A stretch of DNA of 16,971 nt from Funneliformis mosseae (lineage: Eukaryota; Glomeromycota; Glomeromycetes; Glomerales; Glomeraceae). A model generated the notes under the pieces. The model was not told the origin of the DNA, did no database searches, and saw only the letters and a program-made list of their open reading frames with translations. The position numbers were made by a program, and so were the translations under genes. The stretch lies in NCBI GenBank assembly GCA_910592005.1, contig CAJVPP010001962.1, forward strand, positions 1 through 16,971. The letters are read 5' to 3'. Within the stretch, counting starts at the first letter, position 1; every line of letters begins with the position of its first letter. Shown piece after piece: positions 10,006 through 16,971 of the stretch.

Positions 10006-11001
10006 ATGGAACTTTCTTTAGAGAAACAATATGAAATTATCTTTTTACGTGAGCATTCAGCTAGTCTAAAATTTAGTTTTAGGTTTATTGCTAAACAGAT
10101 ATGTTGTAGTAAATCTACAGCTATTTATTGGATTAAAAGATATCATAAAAATCAGAACCTAAGTACTTCAGAAAGACCAGGATAGCTTTGTATAATATCC
10201 GCAAAATAAGATAACAAGATTGTAAAGATGGCAGAGAAAAAACATAATATAACAGCCATTCAAATACAAGAAAAAATAGAAGAAAGAAGTGTTAGACTTA
10301 GTGTAGAAACAGTAAGATGACGTCATTATAAGTCTGAAGGAAAGTTTAGTAATAAAATTTCTAAACCTTTGCTTAAAGAAGACCATTGAAAGAAAGGTTG
10401 CAATAGGCAAAAAAATAAGAATTTTGGTTGGAATCGAGTTGTTTTTACAGATGAGAATACATTTCAATTATATACATCAAAAAAAAAAGGTTTGGCAGTT
10501 TTCTGGTAGAAAAAAAGTGTTTTGTTTTGTTAAGCATCCACCAAAAGTTCATGTTTAGGGATGTTTTTTTGCTTCTGAATTTGATAAGCTATTTTACTTT
10601 CAGAGGAACCTTAATGCTGAATTTATGTATACTTTTTATGAGCAGGGTCTTCTGGCTTTCATCTTTAAACTTTTTGGTGAAGATAACATAGATTGGATTT
10701 TACAAGAAGATAATGATCTAAAGCATCAATCAAAAATTGCAAAAAAATGGAAGGAAGAAAATAGCATTGAAGTACTTTCTTAGCCACCAATGTTTTCAGA
10801 CCAAAACTCTATAGAAAACGTTTGGAGATTAATGAAAATTAATATACAAAAAAAAAAATTTGATTAATTAGAGGATTAAAGGAAAAACTTACAAAAGAAT
10901 GGAATTGATTATCACCTGTATTTGCTGTTAATTTGGTAGCTAGCATGAAAAGGTGTACAACTGCACTTATAGAGTCAGATGGTGACTACACAATGTATTA
11001 A
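10006..11001 (+). pseudogene. Tc1/mariner transposase, DD34E, inactivated
   Basis: The ATG at 10006 opens with an N-terminal helix-turn-helix region containing IAKQICCSKSTAIYWIKRY, the DNA-binding part that recognises the inverted repeats. The catalytic acids are visible: Asp in VVFTDENTF (10450-10452), Asp in QEDND (10709-10711) and Glu in IENVW (10814-10816). The last two are in the same frame with 34 residues between them, the Tc1 spacing. The protein ends at TAA 10999-11001 after NLVASMKRC. At about 332 codons it has the normal family length. It is broken by TAG, TAA and TGA codons and by indels in A-runs, for example near 10480-10490 between the first and second Asp. It would have cut and pasted the element at TA sites. 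Confidence 0.92.
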
Positions 11002-11076
11002 TTTTAGTTAGTTGATTATGCATTTTTTAAATAAAAAAATTTTTGAATTTACTTACTTGTAGCTGGAGTTAAAGGC

Positions 11077-11096
11077 GGTCAGATACTTATGACTGC
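11077..11096 (-). repeat. Right terminal inverted repeat of the Tc1 copy
   Basis: Inverse of 9841-9860 with two mismatches. TA follows at 11097-11098. Confidence 0.93.
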
Positions 11097-14000
11097 TACT
11101 ATATATTCATTAGGATCATCTTCTATCTTTTTTACATAACCATATATTTGAACATCAGTCTCTATCCTATTCTGGAATACAATAGAATCAAGTTTATTCT
11201 TCTCTGTGATAATTATGAAGGCATCTGAATTTTTACCAAGTTTGACTGCCTTTTTTCTAAGATACTTTTCTCACTATTGTCTAGCTGAAGATGTGAAAGA
11301 AGCTTTTTTATTACTGATTCAATATATTTAGAAGACTTATCAATTACTGCCTCAGAAGGAAATTTTTTATCGCTAAGACTAATAGTCTTCAGGAACTTAC
11401 TCTTAGCGTCTTCAGCAGATTCTTTAGAAGTTTCAGATGTTAAGACAATTAGAACTTCTACTTATTCTGCTATATAATCAAAAAGAGCTTAAATCAAATT
11501 ATTCTATTTATCCACTTTCTTATTTCTTAGATAAAGATTCTTTTCTGGCTGAGATGAGATTATTTTTGGAGGAATAATTTCTAGCATATTGAATATGATA
11601 TGTCTGTGGTCTCATTGATAAGTAACTTATCTTGAGGTATATCAAAGAACTCCTCAATATTATCTAGGCGGATTTACAGAGCTTAGCCATAATTTTGAAG
11701 CAGTTAAGAATATATTATCATTCCCTTTTTCCACTACTCACTTGTGCCTGTTTATACTCAATACTAATATATAGGAATTTCTTGTTGAGGATATTATTAG
11801 AAAACAGTTTTTCACTATTCTTTTCACACTAGGTAAGATATTCTTGATATAATAATGTACGACTTGACTTGACTATACTATTCTCAGCCCAAGATGTAAT
11901 ATAGTCAATTATAAATTGAATAGGATTAGGAAGCTGATCATGCATTGTATCTATTTTAATTTTTGTAAAAGGAAATTTTTTCTGGTTTGAATTTTGATAA
12001 ATTACGATTAAGAAGGTATAACATGACTACTTTTAGCATATTAAGATGATCTAGAATTCTTTTTAATCGATCAAATATGATATATTACTCTTATAGTATA
12101 ATAAAACATTAAAACAGATAATACAAGAATCACTTATATCTATTTTGAGTGGGATATTCTGATTGCTTGTTACCATCCAATTAGTAAAGTCTTTTGTTCA
12201 TTTGATTTTAAGACCTTTTTGCTTTATAGCTATTCTTATTTCTGTTATGAGGGATTTAAAATGTCTGTTAAATCTATATCATTCTCTGCTAGACATTTTA
12301 GTTTTATTTATAATAATAAGCTTTCAGACTTAAATGACACTATTAAAATACCCAAAAATTTTTTCAAATCTGATATAGTAAAATAAAGATGTTATCTCAA
12401 GACTTTATTACCAATAAAATCTATGATAATATTTTTCTATACTGTTGTAGTATGAATTTTAGTACTAAGATTATTTAAGGCTTTTTCTATGATTTCTATA
12501 CCAAATGTACTTACCAATTTCAGATGTATTCATTAAGCTCTTCGTTACTATTACAGATAATATTTTGTACATATTAGAGAATCAGATTTATAATTTTTTT
12601 ATTAATTTCTATCACTAGTTTAGCCAAAAATCCTAAAAAAATATTAAAGAAACTTGTATTTGGTTGGAAGACATTTATGGAATATAGGAAGAAATCATAA
12701 TTTTTATAAACTATTAAGTCTTTGATAACTATCTGGTCTATCAATAATTTTAATTTCACTGCTTTACCTTCATATTTAATTATTTTAATCTCAAACTTGA
12801 TAATCTTTAGTTCAGCTTTCATATCAAAATAAAGTTTATTCTTTAAATCTTTATGCTTTAGTATCTATATTGGTATTTCTTCTGAATATAGGCAACTGTT
12901 ATTTGAATTGCTTTATAACTTCAATAAAAAAGAGAATTTTTTATCTGAAGTATACATACATATTAAATCCTATCATATGAAATGATCATTTGGATTTGAA
13001 ATCCTGAATTACTTTAATCTAATAGGAGCTGGTAGGTTTTTTGTTAACTCAAAACTAATTTGCTAAGGATAAGCTTTATTAAAGACTTTCTTGTCTTTAA
13101 TTGTCTTTCCTGATTTATATGGTAGCAATAAAAACTATAGAATTTTTTATTTCGTATAATATATGCATTTTTATTAATGTATTTCAAATTATACAATGAA
13201 TAATATAATAGGATTATACATTTAAAAGAAAAGATGTCAGAAGATATTTCTGATGAATATAAGAGGTTGAATCCTTCAATAGTGATCTCTCAAAGCAATT
13301 TTTCTATTAGTTCAAGATTGAGTTCAGTTTTGGTAGTTTTATTATTTGTATCATTACATCTTCTGATTTTCAGCTTTAAAATAGCTAAAAGAGGACTTTT
13401 TATGACTTCTGATTCATTATTGGACAGATAAAGCATAAAGTTGAAGATTATTTCATCTTTTGGAAAAATAGCTTTTTTTATACAAACGTATTCTTCAGTC
13501 TTTTCAATGAATTTGGATGTTCTAACTATCTGTAAGGAAAATAATCATTTATTTGTGATATTATTGATAATACTATTTCTTTACAATCCTTCTGGAAGTT
13601 TTTTACGAATGAGCTCAATGAATATTCTAGTCTAAGTAATATTTTAAAGTCTCATACTAAAAGTTAAGATATAGAGAGATATTTTTTTTGCATCACTACT
13701 TTTGATAATAGTTATAGTTTTTTATCACATTTTGAAAATATTTCTAAACAAGTATTTTTAAAGGAATTGCAGAATAAATTTTTGCTTATTTGTCTGAAAG
13801 TTTAGAGAAAATAGTATTTAATGTCTCTACTGGTAAATCAAAATTTATAACAGAATAAAGTGACTCATCTCTATCTATAAACTCATGTAAGAAATGGCCT
13901 TCACAATCTGAAAATATAACCTCTATTTCATTTTCATTGTTTATATTAAGGAAATTTTTTGGTCTAATACTATTATCACGAATTTTATATGAGTATTGGC

Positions 14001-14209
14001 TAATATTAGAGACTTTAAATCTATAATATTAAGGGTAAGGATATCAAAGAACTCGAAAAGCTTAGATTAGATCATTTTTTTTGAAAGTTTTATAATTATA
14101 CTAAATTTTAAGATATATTTTTTACAAGAAAAAATTTAAAATGAAATTAATTCTCTGATATTATTAATTGATATATACAAATAGGAGACAGAAAAAAATA
14201 ACCACCTGA

Positions 14210-14404
14210 CATTTTTATTATTGTCTATATATTCTTAAGACTAGAGAAGTGTGCAATCGAAGATGTTATCATCCATTTAGATGTAAACTTTATAGGAATT
14301 CTAGGCAAATTTCTTGCAAAGAATGCAGTGAGCTAACAAGATCCAAATATGACTATTGCAATACATATGCAAAAAAATATAGATTAAAGGAAAATTATCA
14401 TTAG
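14210..14404 (+). pseudogene. Second copy of the C-terminal Cys-rich finger, right arm
   Basis: The open frame follows a TGA at 14207-14209, has no Met, and ends at TAG 14402-14404. From about 14275 on it matches the finger at the end of the primase-helicase gene in the left arm (CKLYRN, ISCKEC, SKYDYC, AKKYR). Both copies share the terminal YH-TAG. Upstream the sequence differs from the primase-helicase gene and adds Cys residues (CLY, EVCNRRC, FRC), giving a pattern close to C-x3-C-x5-C-x10-C-x2-C-x11-C. It may be the last exon or decayed end of a second gene reading outward, or a duplicated gene end. I do not recognise its function. Confidence 0.55.
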
Positions 14405-14477
14405 AAAAAGCTAGTAGACTTAGCTTTGACGTAAATACTAATACATAATTTAGAGATAAACAAAATAATACAATTTG

Positions 14478-14756
14478 TCACTAGTGTTACTAGAAAAAAA
14501 GCTGATGATAGAACTAGTGATAAGATAATAAGCTCTAAAAATTCTAGACTAAAAGAAAGTTTTCTTGACAAATGTCACTAGTATCACTCACATCACTAAA
14601 AAAATCTGAAGTTTCTAGCTTACTTTTTTTATTTTTTTTATATAGTATACAAATACTACATATATACTATATTATATTATAAAAGATAATATAAAAAAAT
14701 TCGATTTTTTCCTTAGATTTTACTACTTTTTACTAGTGACATTAGTGACACTAATC
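14478..14756. repeat. Cluster of CACTAGTG motifs in the right arm
   Basis: TCACTAGTG occurs at 14478-14486, directly followed by TTACTAG. Further copies are ACTAGTGA at 14513-14520, TCACTAGTA at 14575-14583, and two opposite-strand copies in TACTAGTGACATTAGTGACA (about 14731-14750). This mirrors the left cluster, but the number and exact spacing of copies differ, so the motif seems to have been kept while the array changed. Confidence 0.65.
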
Positions 14757-14803
14757 AAGAAAAAAATAAATTAACCTAATAATTTTAATAAGCATAACAA
14801 ACA

Positions 14804-14846
14804 TATTACTAATTCTGTTATTAGTTAGTATTCAGAATTAGTGATA
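14804..14846. repeat. Hairpin in the right arm, counterpart of 9241-9283
   Basis: TATTACTAATTCTG (14804-14817) pairs with CAGAATTAGTGATA (14833-14846) with one wobble mismatch. Relative to the left-arm hairpin, one base pair has changed on both sides of the stem. Confidence 0.7.
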
Positions 14847-15782
14847 CTAATGATAGTTAATGAGAACAAAAATCCATCCTAAAAAATCTGTCTAAGTTTT
14901 CTTGAATGAACTAGAACGAGAACTAGGATGTAAAAAAATTTCTTTAAATTGATATTAATAGAACATGTTTATGATATAATGAAAAAAGAGAATATTATTA
15001 TATTATTAACTAATCTAAGATCATGAGTAAAATATATGGCTTAATATATAGTGAAAATTATAAAGAATAAACCTGATTTTAATTTTATTTATTACAAAAT
15101 CAGTATACATTGACCATATATCAGCAATATTTTTACATTTGTGTTTCAAATTCTCTGATCTATATATTAGTAAAAGTTATGTAACTAGCATAATAGATAC
15201 AGTAAATTATGATAATTTCAACTAGTACTATTTCATAAATTCAGCCAGATCTTTAAACATAATAACTTAGTATCCAAGCTAGCATTTAGGTGATTTAAAA
15301 CTGGCAAACTAATAGAACTACTCTAATTCTATGCCAATTATATGATAGTTTCAGGAAAATACTATAATAATATTATGGCACTATTGAGTTGTTAAGCTAG
15401 ATCCTCAAATCACGTATCCTAAAGATCAACCAAAATTATAACATAATGTTAGCTGAAATTAATTATAGATTTACTGTACTATCTGATGTAATATTTTTTA
15501 TTATATTTTGACATTTAGAAAGGCAATTAAATAGGCACAAAAGGTAAGTACTTTTAATCTCAATCTTAGTAATCAAAAGATAATAGAGCAAGAAAACAAG
15601 CTTCATCCTCTTTCAATAACTAAAAAGTCACAGACTGAAAAAAGATTTCTATTCTACTCAATAACCAAATAATTATAAAGCATTAAAAATGAATAGATAT
15701 CAATTTAACTATAAAAAGAGTATATAATATCAAAAACATATTAATAGGTAACAGTATACTCATAAGTAAATAGCATTATAAC

Positions 15783-15829
15783 GCAAGTATATTATATTTA
15801 AAATTAGCTTTAAATTTATATTAACTTGC
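15783..15829. repeat. Palindrome at the right outer edge of the large element
   Basis: GCAAGT (15783-15788) to TTTAAA (15797-15802) is mirrored by TTTAAA (15809-15814) to ACTTGC (15824-15829), with arms of 20 and 21 bp around ATTAGC. The left arm of this palindrome is the end of the right inverted repeat. The AT-rich middle makes part of the pairing cheap; the GCAAGT/ACTTGC ends are the stronger evidence. Confidence 0.5.
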
Positions 15830-16971
15830 TATTCTTGTAACTAAAGTCAACTATGTAAATTGATATACTAATTATTATTTTCTATCACAATTTCAAGTGT
15901 CTATAATCATCTTCTCATATAAATATTTTGAATAACTTTTTTAAATATTCAAATCTATAGAATTGCTTTTCTTTTCAATTTGTATAAAGATAATATATTC
16001 GGCTATATCAGGTATATCTTTATAGCTTGTTTATTAAGTCAATATAATCTTATTAATCATTATCTAATTCATTAGTATTAATGCTATTAAGGAACAGTTA
16101 TATTGAGTTTCAGATTTACTGTAAGAATTAGATTATTAAGATATTGCATAACTTCAGTTATTATATATTTATTTTCCTTTATCTTTTCATATTCTATTGC
16201 AGATGTGTTTTTTTTTTCTTATTTTATAAATTTATATATTACTATAATGTTACTATTCAAATCTGTGCTACTAATTTTTTAAATTCTATTGTACTTTAGA
16301 ATATCATTAAAGAAAATTTTAAATTACTTACTAAAAAACTAAATCTTAATATAAGGATTATTAATAATAATTTGATTATATTATCAGAATAAAGTTTTAA
16401 AGTTATTATTAGTTAATATAAGCTTATAAAATCTTAACTAATGCAGATAATAACATTAAATATAAAAAAATTAAACTTTTATTTCTATTTGCTTAATTAT
16501 ATTAGAAAGTTCATAATGCTATAAATTTTAAAATTAATAATAATTATGTAATTCTTTTTTAAATTGTATTATCATTCAAAGTAATCCTTTCTTATATATC
16601 TATAATAATAATTTGAAAATCAGTAGAATTTTATTTAATATATATTTTTCTTTCTGTAGCATTCTCTAATGTATTTAAAATTTTAAAATAAAATTTTGTT
16701 AATAAATATAATATGAAAATCTTTTATCTTATATATAAGAAGATGCTTAAAGTCTTCAGTAGGCTTTATATCTCTAATATATTTTGCATAAAGATTCAGT
16801 TAGATATAAAGATAGAAATACACATATATACCTTGACATCTAAAATTTGTTAATAGGATTACTATTAATTTATGATTATATAATAGGTTATTTCATTTTA
16901 TATTTGATTGAGTGTATTTTTAATAATAATATTTTTTACTATTATAGAAGAAAAAAGTAGAACAAAACTTT
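15830..16971. other. AT-rich stretch without a recognisable gene
   Basis: I see no open frame, RNA gene, transposon terminus or tandem array on either strand, only A/T-rich sequence with short runs. Confidence 0.6.

Larger units (their letters stand above)
9841..11096 (+). mobile_element. Tc1/mariner-type DNA transposon, 1256 bp
   Basis: The left end ACGGTCATAAGTATCTGACC (9841-9860) and right end GGTCAGATACTTATGACTGC (11077-11096) are inverted repeats matching at 18 of 20 positions. TA is duplicated at 9839-9840 and 11097-11098. A single transposase pseudogene fills the interior. The copy lies inside the 3' part of the primase-helicase gene. Joining the flanks at one TA restores the continuity of that reading frame region, so this insertion is younger than the large element. 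Confidence 0.95.
9705..14075 (-). pseudogene. Decayed D5-like primase-helicase (AEP primase + SF3 helicase)
   Basis: The gene runs from a probable ATG at 14073-14075 (third codon TAA) to a TAG at 9705-9707. It is interrupted by the Tc1 copy at 9841-11096 and by many stops and frameshifts. In order it shows: a primase-like N-terminal part with INFDLP (13831-13848) and SSDAKKISLY (about 13671-13700); a zinc-ribbon-like patch NAYIIRNKKFYSFYCY (about 13113-13169); an FNIFLGF pre-helicase segment (12574-12822 is open); and a ruined Walker A ending KNIIIDFIGN (about 12406-12440). Then follow Walker B KLIIIN (12306-12323), SF3 motif C WMVTSNQNIPLKI (12141-12179), and a winged-helix-like LYQEYL segment near 11840. 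The C-terminal parts are Ser/Glu-rich (about 11200-11460), 11099-11270, and a Cys finger across the Tc1 site (9838-9705). Such enzymes prime and unwind DNA for viral and plasmid replication. Original length was roughly 1,000 residues. Helicase identity is firmer than primase identity. The usual sxH His appears as Tyr, and the Walker B acid as Lys. Confidence 0.72.
7541..15789. mobile_element. Large element with ~1.5-kb inverted repeats and a decayed primase-helicase gene
   Basis: The two flanks (7541-9838 and about 14270-15789) are inverted copies of each other. Between them lies one long minus-strand primase-helicase pseudogene. Removing a solo LTR with its duplicated ATGG (756 bp) and a Tc1 copy with its duplicated TA (1258 bp) leaves about 6.2 kb. 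The arms then measure about 1542 and 1520 bp. No transposase or integrase belonging to the element itself is visible, and I found no convincing target duplication outside the arms. Long inverted repeats plus a D5-type primase-helicase recall virus-like DNA elements (Polinton/Maverick, NCLDV-related or linear-plasmid-like). No DNA polymerase, capsid or packaging gene is seen, so I do not assign it to any of these. Confidence 0.75.
14270..15789 (-). repeat. Right long inverted repeat
   Basis: It is the inverted counterpart of the left arm, uninterrupted by later insertions, so it shows the empty site for the solo LTR. Landmarks shared with the left arm in the same order are: the terminal TTATAATGCTAT block, GTATACTG, CTCTTTTTATAGTTAAATT, the CACTAGTG cluster, the hairpin, and the Cys-finger codons at the inner end. 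Apart from the finger it seems non-coding. Confidence 0.85.

Noticed and set aside
10168..10467. Minus-strand open frame of 99 codons
   Set aside because: It is antisense to the Tc1 transposase, whose plus-strand motifs are clear.
13234..13635. Two plus-strand open frames (13234-13431 and 13441-13635)
   Set aside because: They are antisense to the primase part of the minus-strand pseudogene, whose reverse translation gives a coherent protein; the plus-strand products are hydrophobic shadows.
9705..14404. Alternative genetic code to explain in-frame TAG, TAA and TGA
   Set aside because: Stops occur at positions expected to be Trp, Gln and Arg alike, and frameshifts accompany them; no single reassignment fits, so decay is simpler.
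7534..15795. Target-site duplication of the large element
   Set aside because: TATTA occurs just outside both ends, but not at the same distance from the terminal motif, and the sequence is too AT-rich for a five-base match to count.
1..16971. tRNA or rRNA genes
   Set aside because: I looked for a GGTTCGAATCC-like B-box and for rRNA-like conserved blocks and saw none; a covariance-model scan was not possible here.

Overview
The window looks like very AT-rich nuclear DNA from a eukaryote, most likely a fungus. The decayed proteins resemble repeat families I associate with arbuscular mycorrhizal fungi (Rhizophagus/Gigaspora type). These include a LINE RNase H with a distinctive Cys-rich tail and a D5-like primase-helicase family. 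That assignment rests on recall of protein style, not on a search. I see no intact host gene, rRNA, tRNA or CRISPR array. Everything recognisable is mobile or virus-like DNA in decay.

Layout. 1-1738 is AT-rich with no gene. 1739-3537 is a 5'-truncated LINE on the minus strand, with a 17-bp target-site duplication, a poly(A) tail and an RNase H domain broken by a stop. 3538-7310 is AT-rich filler holding two degenerate tandem-repeat arrays (about 4121-4290 and 5195-5580). 7362-7533 is a small pogo/Tc1-like MITE. 7541-15789 is the centrepiece: a composite element bounded by about 1.5-kb inverted repeats. 15830-16971 is AT-rich with no gene.

The large element. Its arms are 7541-9838 (left) and about 14270-15789 (right). 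Between them, on the minus strand, lies one long decayed gene (14075 down to 9705). Read across its stops and frameshifts, it gives an archaeo-eukaryotic-primase-like N-terminal part and a small zinc-binding patch. These are followed by a superfamily 3 (poxvirus D5-type) helicase, a winged-helix-like tail and a C-terminal Cys-rich finger. The finger lies in the left arm, and a second, inverted copy lies in the right arm. I see no transposase or integrase of its own. Both arms carry clusters of a CACTAGTG motif and a 14-bp hairpin whose stem shows a compensatory base change. Imperfect palindromes sit at both outer ends. A self-replicating linear or virus-like element with long inverted repeats and a primase-helicase would fit this layout.

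History. Three younger insertions can be peeled off the large element or its edge. A 752-bp solo LTR (7571-8322, ATGG duplicated) sits in the left arm. A 1256-bp Tc1/mariner element (9841-11096, TA duplicated, DD34E transposase pseudogene) sits in the primase-helicase gene. The MITE sits in the left outer palindrome. Without the LTR and the Tc1 copy, the large element is about 6.2 kb and its two arms are nearly equal in length. Most in-frame stops look like C-to-T or G-to-A changes, as in methylation-driven decay of silenced repeats.
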